Assembly: GCF_023273875.1 (NCBI RefSeq)
Contig: NZ_CP096882.1
Coordinates: 1,984,001 to 2,048,000 of the forward strand
From: Pseudarthrobacter sp. SSS035
GTDB lineage: Bacteria; Actinomycetota; Actinomycetes; Actinomycetales; Micrococcaceae
DNA length: 64,000 nt
Direction: 5' to 3'
How positions within the stretch are numbered: the first letter of the stretch is position 1; each line of letters starts with the position of its first letter. Positions 25,209 through 33,752 of the stretch are shown here, one piece after another. The notes below the pieces were generated by a model, which was not told where the DNA came from, made no database searches, and saw nothing but the letters and a program-made list of their open reading frames with translations. The position numbers were made by a program, and so were the translations under genes.

Positions 25209-26489
25209 ATGGGCGCCACACATCTGCCCTCCACCGAGTTCGATGAGACAGCGGCAGACGACCAACTCGAGGCAGAGGCCGAGGCCCACCTGGGCAGCCC
25301 GGCCGAGCCCATGGTGCAGCTGCTGGCGCCTGACGGGACCCTGGGGACGGATCCGGTCTTCTCCGCGTATGCGGACCGGCTGGACGGTGAAAAGCTGCGT
25401 GGCTTCTACGCTGACATGGCCAAGATCCGCCGCTTTGACGTCGAGGCAACGGCACTCCAGCGCCAAGGGCAGCTGGCCCTGTGGGTCCCGCTGACCGGCC
25501 AGGAGGCCGCGCAGATCGGCTCCGGGCGGGCCAGCCAGCCGCAGGACTACATCTTCCCCACCTACCGCGAGCACGGCGTGGCGCTGACCCGCAACGTGGA
25601 CCTCGCGGAGCTCCTACGCCAGTTCCGCGGGGTTTCGAACGGCGGCTGGAACCCGAAGGACACCAACTTCCATCTCTACACCCTGGTCCTCGCCGCGCAG
25701 ACGCCGCATGCCGTCGGCTACGCAATGGGGATCCAGCGGGACCAGAAGGCGGCCGCCGCAGTCGCCGCGGATGGGGCGCAGGACCGGCCGGCCGAGCCCA
25801 AGGCCGCGGTGATGGTCTACTTCGGTGACGGGGCCAGTTCCGAGGGCGATGTCCACGAATCCATGGTGTTCGCCGCCTCCTACAACGCGCCGGTGGTGTT
25901 CTTCTGCCAGAACAACCACTGGGCCATCTCCGTTCCCAGCTCGGTGCAGACCCGCATTCCGCTGTCCAACCGTGCCAAGGGTTACGGTTTCCCGGGAATC
26001 CGGGTGGACGGCAACGATGCGATCGCCGTCCACGCCGTGACCGAGTGGGCGCTCGAACATGCCCGCGAGGGCAAGGGGCCGGTGCTGATCGAGGCTTTCA
26101 CGTACCGCGTCGGTGCGCACACCACGGCTGATGACCCCACAAAGTACCGGGAAACGGCCGAGGAAACCCTGTGGCGGGCCAAGGATCCGCTTGACCGCCT
26201 GGAAAAGTACCTCCGGGCCCAAGGCTTGGCGGATGACGCGTTCTTTGACCAGGTCAAGGCCGACGGCGACGAACTCGCCGCCTACGTCCGCAAGACCACC
26301 TACGACCTTGAAACCCCGGACATCCGGACCGCCTTCGCCAACACCTACGTCGAGGCCCACCCCCTGGTGGCCGAGGAATTGGCCTGGTTTGAGGAGTACA
26401 GCGCAGGCTTCGCCGAAACGCCGGAGCACAACAGCGCTGAACCTGGCAGCCCGGACCCGGATGACGCAGCGACAGGAGTGGCCCGCTGA
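25209..26489 (+). CDS. pdhA: 2-oxoacid dehydrogenase (pyruvate or branched-chain) E1 component, alpha subunit
   Basis: 426 residues with AAGGAG placed before the ATG. The thiamine-diphosphate motif 'GDGASSEGDVHESM...CQNNHWAIS' spans about residues 207-240, and the phosphorylation-loop region 'YRVGAHTTADDPTKYR' is present. It decarboxylates a 2-oxoacid and passes the acyl group to the lipoyl E2. Order alpha-beta-E2 and the ATGA-type overlap with the beta gene show an operon. Sequence style is intermediate between PdhA and BkdA, so branched-chain 2-oxoacids are equally possible. The first 45 residues are an acidic extension not needed for the fold. The palindromes just upstream are candidate control sites. 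Confidence 0.9.
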   Translation: MGATHLPSTEFDETAADDQLEAEAEAHLGSPAEPMVQLLAPDGTLGTDPVFSAYADRLDGEKLRGFYADMAKIRRFDVEATALQRQGQLALWVPLTGQEAAQIGSGRASQPQDYIFPTYREHGVALTRNVDLAELLRQFRGVSNGGWNPKDTNFHLYTLVLAAQTPHAVGYAMGIQRDQKAAAAVAADGAQDRPAEPKAAVMVYFGDGASSEGDVHESMVFAASYNAPVVFFCQNNHWAISVPSSVQTRIPLSNRAKGYGFPGIRVDGNDAIAVHAVTEWALEHAREGKGPVLIEAFTYRVGAHTTADDPTKYRETAEETLWRAKDPLDRLEKYLRAQGLADDAFFDQVKADGDELAAYVRKTTYDLETPDIRTAFANTYVEAHPLVAEELAWFEEYSAGFAETPEHNSAEPGSPDPDDAATGVAR

Positions 26490-27469
26490 TGACCACCATG
26501 ACCATAGCCAAGGCCATTAACGAGGGCCTGCGCGCCACCTTGGACAACAATCCGCGGACCCTGCTCATGGGCGAGGACATCGGGGCGCTGGGCGGCGTCT
26601 ACCGCGTCACCGACGGACTCCTGGCGGAGTTCGGTGCGGACCGCGTGGTGGACACACCGCTCGCCGAATCCGGCATCATCGGCACGGCCATCGGCCTGGC
26701 CCTGCGCGGCTACCTGCCCGTCTGCGAGATCCAGTTCGACGGGTTTGTGTTCCCGGGCTTCAACCAGATCACCACCCAGCTGGCCAAGATGCACGCCCGC
26801 AGCAACGGCAACCTCACCGTTCCCGTCGTTGTGCGGATCCCTTACGGCGGCGGCATCGGCTCCATTGAGCACCATTCGGAATCACCGGAGGCGCTGTTCG
26901 CCCACACAGCAGGCCTGCGCATCATCACACCGTCCAACGCCCACGACGCCTACTGGATGATCCGGCAGGCCGTGGAGTGCCAGGACCCCGTGATCGTCTT
27001 CGAACCGAAGCGCCGCTACTGGCTCAAGGGCGAGGTCGACACCCAGAACCCCGGCGCGTCGGCCGATCCCTTCAAAGCGCATGTGCTCCGCGAGGGCACG
27101 GACGCCACCGTGGTGGCCTACGGCCCGCTCGTGCCGGTGGCCCTTGCCGCTGCCGACGCCGCCGCCGAGGACGGCCACAGCATCGAGGTCATCGACCTGC
27201 GCTCCATTTCGCCGATCGACTTCGACACCGTCACGGCGTCCGCTAAAAAGACAGGCCGGCTCGTGGTGGCGCATGAGGCACCGACGTTCGGCGGCATCGG
27301 CGGCGAGATTGCTGCCCGGACCAGCGAACGTGCATTCCTCTCACTGGAGGCTCCCGTGATCCGTGTGGGCGGCTTCCACATGCCTTACCCGGTGGCCAAG
27401 GTCGAGGAAGACTACCTCCCCGACATCGACCGCATCCTCGAGGCGCTGGACCGCGCCCTGGCCTACTAG
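26489..27469 (+). CDS. pdhB: 2-oxoacid dehydrogenase E1 component, beta subunit
   Basis: 326 residues, the standard E1beta size. The conserved 'LMGEDIGALGGVYRVTDGL', 'PLAESGIIGTAIGLALRG' and 'RIPYGGGIGSIEHHSESPE' segments bind the thiamine cofactor and the E2 core. It overlaps the stop of the alpha gene (TGATGA) and pairs with it as an alpha2beta2 E1. A 58-base gap with a 13-base tandem repeat (CCCGCTCACGCTT at 27484-27496 and 27497-27509) precedes the E2 gene. Confidence 0.92.
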   Translation: MTTMTIAKAINEGLRATLDNNPRTLLMGEDIGALGGVYRVTDGLLAEFGADRVVDTPLAESGIIGTAIGLALRGYLPVCEIQFDGFVFPGFNQITTQLAKMHARSNGNLTVPVVVRIPYGGGIGSIEHHSESPEALFAHTAGLRIITPSNAHDAYWMIRQAVECQDPVIVFEPKRRYWLKGEVDTQNPGASADPFKAHVLREGTDATVVAYGPLVPVALAAADAAAEDGHSIEVIDLRSISPIDFDTVTASAKKTGRLVVAHEAPTFGGIGGEIAARTSERAFLSLEAPVIRVGGFHMPYPVAKVEEDYLPDIDRILEALDRALAY

Positions 27470-27527
27470 GCGCAGGCACCTTCCCCGCTCACGCTTCCCG
27501 CTCACGCTTGCCGCGAAAGAGGACATC

Positions 27528-29000
27528 ATGACTCTGAACAAGTTCAACCTGCCCGACGTGGGCGAAGGCCTTACCGAGGCGGAAATCGTCGCCTGGAAGG
27601 TCAAGCCGGGGGACACCGTTGCCATCAACGACGTCCTGTGCGAGATCGAGACCGCCAAGTCGCTCGTTGAGCTGCCGTCCCCCTTCGCCGGCACCGTCAC
27701 CGAACTGCTGGTCCCCGAGGGCGTGACCATCGACGTCGGAACCGCCATCATCAGCGTCTCGGACGCCGTCTCCGGTGACCCGACGCCGGCCGATGTCCCG
27801 GCTCCGGCCACTCCCGTCCAGCCCCTCTATGGCAAGCTTCCCGCGGACGACGGCGGCACTTCAGGCAGTGCCCTGGCCGGCGGTCCGCTGGTGGGATCGG
27901 GCCCCAAGGCCGACGCCGTCAAACGCCGTCCCCGGAAGGCGGCACCCGCCGCCCAGGCCGGGTCAGCCCCGGTCCCAGCGATTTCGACAAGCGCAATCAC
28001 CGAAAACCCGGTGGTCGAGCCTGTCGAGACCCAGGCGAGCTCAACCAGCGGAATGGTCGATAACCGGCCCACTTTCGGCGGAACGATCACAGGCCTCGTG
28101 AACCGCGTCCTGGCCAAGCCTCCTGTCCGCAAGATCGCCCGGGATCTGGGGATCGATCTCGCCGATGTGGTGGCCACCGGCTCCCGCGGCGAAGTCACGC
28201 GCGAGGACCTGGTCAGCTACCAGTCCCAGCGCGATGCAGAGCTGGACCAGGCCGAGGGCTTCTGGGGCAAGGCAGGCAAGCCGCAGGACCAGCGGATTGA
28301 ACGGATTCCGGTCAAGGGCGTCCGCAAGGCGACGGCCAAGGCGATGGTGGAGTCGGCTTTCTCCGCGCCGCACGTGAGCATCTTTGTTGATGTTGATGCC
28401 AGCCGCACCATGGAATTCGTCAAGCGGCTGAAGGCTTCACGCGACTTTGAGGGAATCAGAGTCTCCCCGCTGCTGATCCTTGCCAAGGCCGTCATCTGGG
28501 CTGCAGCCCGGAACCCCAGCGTCAACGCCACCTGGGTGGACAACGTGGACGGGACCGATGCTGCGGAGATCCAAGTCAAGCACTACATGAACCTCGGCAT
28601 CGCCGCAGCCACCCCGCGCGGGCTGATGGTGCCGAACATCAAGGATGCGCAGGACCTTTCGCTCAAGGAGCTCGCGCTGGCCCTGAACAACCTGGCCACC
28701 ACAGCCCGGGCGGGCAAGACCCAGCCCGCCGAAATGCAGGGCGGAACGCTCACCATCACCAACATCGGTGCGCTTGGCATTGATACCGGAACGCCGATCA
28801 TCAACCCGGGTGAAGTGGCCATTGTTGCCTTCGGAACCATCAAGCAGAAGCCCTGGGTCCTGGACGGAGAGGTCATCCCGCGCTGGATCACCACCCTCGG
28901 CGGCTCCTTTGACCACCGGGTGGTGGACGGGGACCTGTCCGCACGCTTTATGGCCGACGTCGCCGCGATCCTTGAGGAGCCAGCGCTCCTGCTGGACTAG
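27528..29000 (+). CDS. pdhC: Dihydrolipoamide acyltransferase (E2) with repeat-derived linker
   Basis: 490 residues. One lipoyl domain at 1-80 carries Lys44 in 'EIETAKSLVE'. A peripheral-subunit binding domain follows at about residues 190-225 ('VRKIARDLGIDLADVVATGS'). The catalytic domain ends with 'GSFDHRVVDGDLSARFM', which holds the HxxxDG motif. It transfers the acyl group to CoA. I chose ATG 27528 with AAAGAGG upstream; longer in-frame extensions overlap the E1beta gene and lack similarity. The linker (about residues 150-170) is encoded by an inverted pair of the dispersed repeat, giving 'ENPVVEPVET'. No E3 gene is present, so lipoamide dehydrogenase must come from elsewhere. Confidence 0.92.
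   Translation: MTLNKFNLPDVGEGLTEAEIVAWKVKPGDTVAINDVLCEIETAKSLVELPSPFAGTVTELLVPEGVTIDVGTAIISVSDAVSGDPTPADVPAPATPVQPLYGKLPADDGGTSGSALAGGPLVGSGPKADAVKRRPRKAAPAAQAGSAPVPAISTSAITENPVVEPVETQASSTSGMVDNRPTFGGTITGLVNRVLAKPPVRKIARDLGIDLADVVATGSRGEVTREDLVSYQSQRDAELDQAEGFWGKAGKPQDQRIERIPVKGVRKATAKAMVESAFSAPHVSIFVDVDASRTMEFVKRLKASRDFEGIRVSPLLILAKAVIWAAARNPSVNATWVDNVDGTDAAEIQVKHYMNLGIAAATPRGLMVPNIKDAQDLSLKELALALNNLATTARAGKTQPAEMQGGTLTITNIGALGIDTGTPIINPGEVAIVAFGTIKQKPWVLDGEVIPRWITTLGGSFDHRVVDGDLSARFMADVAAILEEPALLLD
27980..28031 (+). repeat. Dispersed repeat inserted in frame in the E2 linker, inverted pair (copy 3)
   Basis: Left arm 27980-28002 and right arm 28009-28031 (the latter ending GTCGAGACC) match the repeat consensus in opposite orientation and pair at 17 of 23 positions around a 6-base loop. 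They keep the reading frame and encode part of a Pro/Thr/Ser/Val-rich linker. Linkers tolerate insertions, so this looks like a genuine mobile insertion that survived. Confidence 0.7.
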
Positions 29001-29027
29001 GACGCCGGGACTAAGAACATCAACACC

Positions 29028-29636
29028 GTGAACCAAACCGCCATTCAGTCCAGGAACCGGGCAGCCAGATGGCTGACAGAGGTATTCCAACCACCGGTGG
29101 TGGTGACGCTTCAGCTGCTGGTCAGCCCTGTGGTCGAGGCCGGATTCCCAGGCACCATCGGCTATGGAGCCTTGGCCGTACTGTTTGTGTGCGTACTGCC
29201 GCTCGTTGTGCTCCTGGGGCTCGTAAGGCTGGGCAAGGTCACGGACCACCACGTCAGCAACCGCAAACAGCGGGCACCCGTACTGCTCATGGCACTGGCG
29301 TCCGTGGCCGCCGGCCTGGTGGTGCTGCAAGCCGCCGGTGCGCCGCGAAGCGTGATGGTCATGGTGCTGGCCATCGTCGGCGGCATCGTTGTGCTGGCCG
29401 CCGTGAGCCCCTTCTGGAAGATCAGCGGCCACGCGGCGGCGGTGTCGTCGGCGGCAGTTATTTCCGTCCTGATGCTCGGTCCGGCCTGGCTGCCGTTACT
29501 CCTGCTGGTTCCCGCCGTCGGCTGGTCCCGGGTGGTGCTCCGCGCACACACCCTGGCGCAGGTGGTGGCCGGGTCGCTGTTCGGCGGCCTGGTGATGGCG
29601 GGCCTGTGGTGGCTTCTGCGCGGCTGGCTCCTCTAG
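29028..29636 (+). CDS. PAP2 superfamily (phosphatidic acid phosphatase-like) membrane protein
   Basis: 202 residues from GTG 29028. Five or six membrane helices. The PAP2 motifs are degenerate: 'HVSNRKQRAP' for motif 1, 'SGHAAAV' for motif 2 and 'SRVVLRAHTLAQVVAG' for motif 3, in which the last Asp of the classical SRxxxxxHxxxD is replaced by Gln. The His and Arg of the catalytic set remain. It may hydrolyse lipid phosphates at the membrane or be an inactive relative. It follows the E2 gene by 27 bases on the same strand and might be on the same transcript. Confidence 0.75.
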   Translation: MNQTAIQSRNRAARWLTEVFQPPVVVTLQLLVSPVVEAGFPGTIGYGALAVLFVCVLPLVVLLGLVRLGKVTDHHVSNRKQRAPVLLMALASVAAGLVVLQAAGAPRSVMVMVLAIVGGIVVLAAVSPFWKISGHAAAVSSAAVISVLMLGPAWLPLLLLVPAVGWSRVVLRAHTLAQVVAGSLFGGLVMAGLWWLLRGWLL

Positions 29637-29652
29637 AAGCGGAAGCCTGGTT

Positions 29653-30000
29653 TCAGTAGCCGTCGGCGGAGTAGGCCGTCATCATCTCGACCATCTCGGG
29701 ATTACCCGCCATGGCGCCAGCCAAGGCAGGCAATGTGGCGAACATCAGGCCGCCCAGAACCAGGGCAATGCCTGAGAGGGCCGCGAAGAATTTCCAGTCG
29801 CCGCGCAGCACGCTCTCCAGGGTCTCCGGCAGAAGCAGCCCCGGCGCGATGAGGTTGGGGGCGCTGTCCACGGAGCCGTCATCCAGCAGCGCAATGACGC
29901 GGCCGTTGCCGCGGTCCACCCGCATGGAGCAGATGTGGTTGCCGTGGCGGGCCAGGAGAATGTCGTGGCCTACAAGTTGGCGGCGCTGAAGAGTAAGCAA
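29653..30000 (-). CDS. Small hypothetical protein with C-terminal membrane segment
   Basis: 115 residues from a TTG at 30000 with AGGGG 6 bases upstream. An in-frame start at 30141 exists but would lie inside the stress-protein terminator and give an unnatural N-terminus, so I favour the shorter form. A soluble beta-like part ('RVDRGNGRVIALLDDGSVD') is followed by one hydrophobic helix at about 76-100 and a Met/Glu-rich tail. No family recognised. The start is uncertain. Confidence 0.5.
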   Translation of the reverse strand: MLTLQRRQLVGHDILLARHGNHICSMRVDRGNGRVIALLDDGSVDSAPNLIAPGLLLPETLESVLRGDWKFFAALSGIALVLGGLMFATLPALAGAMAGNPEMVEMMTAYSADGY

Positions 30001-30104
30001 GAGGGCCCCTTTGGCTGGAGTGGAGAGTGGTTGTCCGCTCCGTTGGGGGCACTTCCATTTTATCGCCTGCCGGGTGCCGAAACCGGGCTTGAAGGGGTGA
30101 GAAC

Positions 30105-30148
30105 GGACACCATGCACCCGCGCGCGCTGCGGGTGGTGCATGGTGTCC
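30105..30148 (-). terminator. Hairpin downstream of the universal stress protein gene
   Basis: Arms GGACACCATGCACCCGC (30105-30121) and GCGGGTGGTGCATGGTGTCC (30129-30148) pair fully apart from a 3-base bulge. It is 9 bases after the minus-strand stop. It is likely to end that transcript. Confidence 0.7.
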
Positions 30149-30157
30149 CGTTGTCAG

Positions 30158-30586
30158 TTAGTCGGCGTCGTAGGTGTTGGCGATGTAGACGTCGCAGGTG
30201 GCGTTGTGGGCCACGCTGTTGGCCACGCTTCCCAGGACCCGGCCAATGCCGCGCATCCGCCGGTTGCCCACCACGATCATCTTGGCGCCCAGGCGCTCGG
30301 CTTCCTTGATGAGCGCTTCGGCAGGCTTGCCGCGGGCGGCGGAGTAGGTCACCTTGATGGAACCGGCCAGGGCCTCGGCCACTGTCTTGGCAACATGTTC
30401 GGCACCGTCGGCGTCCGAAACGATCCACTGGTCGCTGCCCGAGCCGAAGACCTCGGTGCGGTCGCTGTCGAAGGCTGAGACGACGTGCAGCGAGGCGCCC
30501 ACGGCGGCGGCGAGATCCCGGGCCGATTCGGCGGCCTTCTTGGCGGTGCCGCTGCCGTCAACGCCAACAACAATAATTCCGCTCAT
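30158..30586 (-). CDS. Universal stress protein (UspA family)
   Basis: 142 residues. ATG 30586 is preceded by AAGGAG at 8 bases. The N-terminal 'IIVVGVDGSGTAKKA' and the C-terminal ATP-binding pattern 'GNRRMRGIGRVLGSVANSV' (G-x2-G-x9-G-S/T type, read as GxGxxLGSVA here) identify the nucleotide-binding UspA class. Members bind ATP and help survival under starvation or redox stress. It stands alone and is separated from its neighbour by a strong hairpin. Confidence 0.9.
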   Translation of the reverse strand: MSGIIVVGVDGSGTAKKAAESARDLAAAVGASLHVVSAFDSDRTEVFGSGSDQWIVSDADGAEHVAKTVAEALAGSIKVTYSAARGKPAEALIKEAERLGAKMIVVGNRRMRGIGRVLGSVANSVAHNATCDVYIANTYDAD

Positions 30587-30639
30587 GCTTTGTACTCCTT
30601 GTTCAGTATCAATCGTGGCCACACTCAGTCCGGCCAACG

Positions 30640-31944
30640 TTACAGCGCTGCCAGGGCTTCGCGCAGTACCGGGGCCAAGCGGCGGACACCTTCCTTGATG
30701 GCGTCGGGCGGCACCGCGCTGAACGCCAGCCGCAGCTTATTGGACGGCGCATCTGACGAGGTGAAGGCAGCCCCCGGGATAAAGACGACGCCGGCGTCGA
30801 TCGCCTTCTGCAGCAGGGGATAGGTATCCACGCCTTCCGGCAGCGTGACCCAGACGAAGAAGCCGCCTTCCGGGCTGGTCCAGCTGGTGCCCGCAGGCAT
30901 GTGTTCGTCCAGGGCTGCGAGCATGGCCGTGCACCGTTCGGCGTAGAGTCCGCGGTAGGTCTCGATCTGGCCCTTCCAGTCATAGTCGCTGAGGTAGGCG
31001 GACACCAGCATCTGGTTCAGCGTCGGAGGGCACAGCGTGACAGATTCGGATGCCAGGTAGTAGCGCCGCTGGAGGTGCTCCGGGACCAATGCCCAGCCGA
31101 TGCGAAGACCGGGGGCGAAGATCTTGGAAAAGGATCCCATGTAGATGACATCGGCGGGGTTGGCCGCGCGGAGCGGTTCCAGCGGTGTCCCGTTGTACCG
31201 GAGAAGCCCATACGGGTTGTCTTCCAGCACCAGAATATTCGCGCTCCGGCATATATCAACAACCCGCTGGCGGCGTTCCTGTGCCAGGGTGATTCCTGAG
31301 GGGTTGTTGAAGTTGGGGATGGTGTAGAGGAACTTGATGTTCTTCCCGGCTGTCTGGAGGGCGGCGATCCGGGCCTCCAACAGCTCAGGCACCAGGCCGT
31401 CGTCGTCCATCTCCACGGCGGCCACCTCCACCTGGTACGCCTCAAACGTATTGAGGGCGCCCACGTAGGTGGGGTTCTCGACCAGCACCACGTCCCCCGG
31501 GTTGCAGAAGACCTTGGTGGCCACATCCTGGGCCGACTGGGAGCCTGCGGTGATCACCACATTCCGCGGGACAGCGTCCAGAATTCCTTCTGCCGCCATC
31601 ACCTCGCAGATCTGGGTGCGCAGTTCTTCCGTGCCCTGCCCGCCGCCGTACTGCAGGGCCGTGAGCCCTTCGTTGGCGATGATGCTTGCCGCCGTGGCGG
31701 CCAGCCGCTCAAGCGGAAGGGATTGCAGGTACGGGCTGCCCCCGGCAAGGGACACCAGTCCGGGGCGCATCGAAATGTCGAAAACGTCCCGCACTGCTGA
31801 CTGCTTAATGTTGGCTGCGCGCTCCGAAAACAGCGCCTCGTGGGGATGGGCGGCGCGGTGGGCGGACGTGGCCGCGCGCTCGATGGCATCAATGGCTTCG
31901 GCCGGTAACTGCACTGCGCCGGCATCAAGTGTTTCGTGGCTCAC
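30640..31944 (-). CDS. PLP-dependent aminotransferase (class I/II, 2-aminoadipate or valine-type)
   Basis: 434 residues from GTG 31944. The fold-I aminotransferase core is clear: 'ALQYGGGQGTEELRTQICE', 'VVITAGSQSAQDV' and the Schiff-base lysine in 'MGSFSKIFAPGLRIGW'. 'NFNNPSGITLAQERR' is the cofactor-binding Asp/Asn region. It resembles MocR-type C-terminal domains and LysN, but no GntR winged helix is present at the N-terminus. It would move amino groups between amino acids and 2-oxoacids. The precise substrate is not decided. An upstream in-frame extension reaches 32121 but lacks similarity and overlaps the next gene. Confidence 0.85.
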   Translation of the reverse strand: MSHETLDAGAVQLPAEAIDAIERAATSAHRAAHPHEALFSERAANIKQSAVRDVFDISMRPGLVSLAGGSPYLQSLPLERLAATAASIIANEGLTALQYGGGQGTEELRTQICEVMAAEGILDAVPRNVVITAGSQSAQDVATKVFCNPGDVVLVENPTYVGALNTFEAYQVEVAAVEMDDDGLVPELLEARIAALQTAGKNIKFLYTIPNFNNPSGITLAQERRQRVVDICRSANILVLEDNPYGLLRYNGTPLEPLRAANPADVIYMGSFSKIFAPGLRIGWALVPEHLQRRYYLASESVTLCPPTLNQMLVSAYLSDYDWKGQIETYRGLYAERCTAMLAALDEHMPAGTSWTSPEGGFFVWVTLPEGVDTYPLLQKAIDAGVVFIPGAAFTSSDAPSNKLRLAFSAVPPDAIKEGVRRLAPVLREALAAL

Positions 31945-32000
31945 ATCTTCAGGATACAGCCGGCAGTTGCCGATAAGGCAACATCTGTTGATCAATTGCG

Positions 32001-32879
32001 TTACTGGAGGCGTAGTGCCTCGGCGAGCCTCACGCCGTTGACATAGACCTCGGCGCGGATGGCGCCCACCGACGCGACGGCGGTCTGCGTGAGTTGGGCC
32101 TCGATGCGCGGGATGTCGCACACCCCCGCCGGACGGAACGAGCCGGACAGGTAGACCGTCACGGCCGTGCCGTCGAAAGTGCCGGACAGGAACGTGAGGG
32201 TTGAGCCGGACAGGGCGTTGTACAGGCCGGGGGCCGGTTCTGCAGGGCTGTCCAGCAGGGCGCGCATGGCGTTGGCCAACGGTTCCGTGGAGCCCGCCAC
32301 GGTGCGGCGGACGCCGGCCAGGCTGTCGTTGCAGCCAAAGCGCACACCTCCGGCCCCGCCGTCGTCGAGCAGCACGTAGTAGGCAGTCACCATCTGGGAT
32401 CCGCTGGACTGGCCAGGGGCCGGCTGGGCCGGGGGCGGCGCCGAAGGCTCGGGGGCCGGCGAGGGGCTTGCTCCGACGGCACTGGTTGTACCGAATGCCG
32501 CGCCGACTCCGGGCGCGGCAGTTCCGGGCGAAGCCGTTCCGGACGAGGGCGTGGTGCCGGAACTCGGCCCGGGTGTTCCGGGCGTCCCGCCGGAGGCGTG
32601 GCCAGAGGGCTCGGGGGGTGAAGCGGCGGACTGGCCGGTGGTTTCGGCGGGCACAGCGATGACCGGCGGAGGTGCCTGCGGCTGGGGAATTGGAACCAAG
32701 GGCGGGTGGGCGCGGTCAGAGTGTTCAATGGTGGTTGCGCCGGGTGCGACGCTGCTCCCGGCAGACGGGTTGGGGGTGGGGGCGCAGCACCCCAGCCACA
32801 GCGGAAGCGTAAGTGCTGCCGCCGTCGCCATCAGCTTTCCGGCGCTCCGCCTGCCTGCCATGTCCGCACCGCGTTCCAT
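32001..32879 (-). CDS. GerMN-domain lipoprotein
   Basis: 292 residues. The signal reads 'ALTLPLWLGC' with Cys as the lipidation site, then about 110 residues of Pro/Ser/Thr/Gly-rich linker, then a C-terminal GerMN domain of about 125 residues ('VTAYYVLLDDGG' ... 'LTFLSGTFDGTAVTVYLSG' ... 'AQLTQTAVASVGAIRAEVYVNG'). GerMN domains occur in Bacillus germination proteins and in actinobacterial lipoproteins such as LpqB-like ones, mostly of unknown role. The organism is not a spore former by any sign here. Alternative start ATG 32861 would shorten it by six residues. Confidence 0.8.
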   Translation of the reverse strand: MERGADMAGRRSAGKLMATAAALTLPLWLGCCAPTPNPSAGSSVAPGATTIEHSDRAHPPLVPIPQPQAPPPVIAVPAETTGQSAASPPEPSGHASGGTPGTPGPSSGTTPSSGTASPGTAAPGVGAAFGTTSAVGASPSPAPEPSAPPPAQPAPGQSSGSQMVTAYYVLLDDGGAGGVRFGCNDSLAGVRRTVAGSTEPLANAMRALLDSPAEPAPGLYNALSGSTLTFLSGTFDGTAVTVYLSGSFRPAGVCDIPRIEAQLTQTAVASVGAIRAEVYVNGVRLAEALRLQ

Positions 32880-33009
32880 CCCGAATGCTTTCCGTGCATT
32901 AAACGTTACGGCGGTCCCTCAGCCCTGAAAATGCCCGCGAGGTACCGGTTGGAACAAGACTTGGTCACACGTACGGGCGTGAGCGCCGGTCCGCTCACGG
33001 TGCGATAAC

Positions 33010-33045
33010 AAATGCCCCGGCCACCTTGCGGTGCCCGGGGCATTT
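33010..33045 (-). terminator. Intrinsic terminator of the FMN reductase gene
   Basis: 16-base arms AAATGCCCCGGCCACC (33010-33025) and GGTGCCCGGGGCATTT (33030-33045) pair with one mismatch and a 4-base loop. On the minus strand the stem ends in CATTTGTTATC. It lies 31 bases after the stop. Confidence 0.8.
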
Positions 33046-33075
33046 GGTTGCTTGGCGCTGCTGCGTGCGGCTGCC

Positions 33076-33633
33076 TTACGCTGCCGGCTGGACGGCGGCG
33101 ATCGCGTCGAAGACGCCCTTGATCTGCTCCACTACCTCGGCGTCGTCCTTCGGGTGCAGCTCGGCAAAGCGGACCATGGAGCCGGGGACGGCGAGCTTGA
33201 CGTCCTCAAGCACCTGGGCGCCGGCAATGCCCACTGCCTTGCGGGCTTCGTCCTGTGCCCACACGCCACCGAACTGGCCAAATGCGGTACCGACGACGGC
33301 GGTGGGCTTGCCGGAGAGGGCGCCGGCACCGAAGGGGCGGGACAGCCAGTCGATGGCGTTTTTCAGCGATGCGGGCACGGTGCCGTTGTGCTCCGGGGTC
33401 ACCAGGAGAATGGTGTCGGCGTCGTTGGCTGCTGCGCGGAGGGCGGCGGCCGCGGCGGGAACCTGGCCCTCGACGTCGATGTCCTCGTTATAGAACGGGA
33501 TGTTGCCCAGGCTTTCGTGGATGACCACGTCAACCTGCTCGGGAGCGTTCAGCTGGATGGCTTCGGCGAGCTTCTGGTTGGTGGATTCGGCGCGGAGGCT
33601 GCCAACAAGTGTAAGGACGGTGCTCTTCGACAT
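33076..33633 (-). CDS. NADPH-dependent FMN reductase
   Basis: 185 residues. Flavodoxin-like fold: N-terminal 'TLVGSLRAESTNQKLAEA' phosphate-binding turn and the central 'TPEHNGTVPASLKNAIDWL' that is diagnostic for the SsuE/ChrR/azoreductase family. It reduces FMN, quinones, or metal oxyanions with NADPH. Its gene is divergent from a TetR regulator and the shared gap holds a palindrome, so this reductase is probably the regulator's target, as in several detoxification modules. Confidence 0.88.
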   Translation of the reverse strand: MSKSTVLTLVGSLRAESTNQKLAEAIQLNAPEQVDVVIHESLGNIPFYNEDIDVEGQVPAAAAALRAAANDADTILLVTPEHNGTVPASLKNAIDWLSRPFGAGALSGKPTAVVGTAFGQFGGVWAQDEARKAVGIAGAQVLEDVKLAVPGSMVRFAELHPKDDAEVVEQIKGVFDAIAAVQPAA

Positions 33634-33705
33634 ACGGACTCCTTTAGTGGCCGCGGCGGGACCGCTGGCCGGTGGAAGGGTGGAGGCTTGGTGCCTTCAT
33701 GGACT

Positions 33706-33725
33706 AAACGGACCGTAGTCCGATT
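33706..33725. promoter_or_regulatory. Palindromic TetR-type operator between the FMN reductase and TetR genes
   Basis: AAACGGAC (33706-33713), a CGTA spacer, then GTCCGATT (33718-33725) pairs at 7 of 8 positions. Overlapping GGACTA/TAGTCC half-sites extend it upstream. It lies between divergent genes, the typical place for autoregulation by TetR. Confidence 0.55.
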
Positions 33726-33752
33726 ATTATTCCCGGGTCTAGGATATGGACT

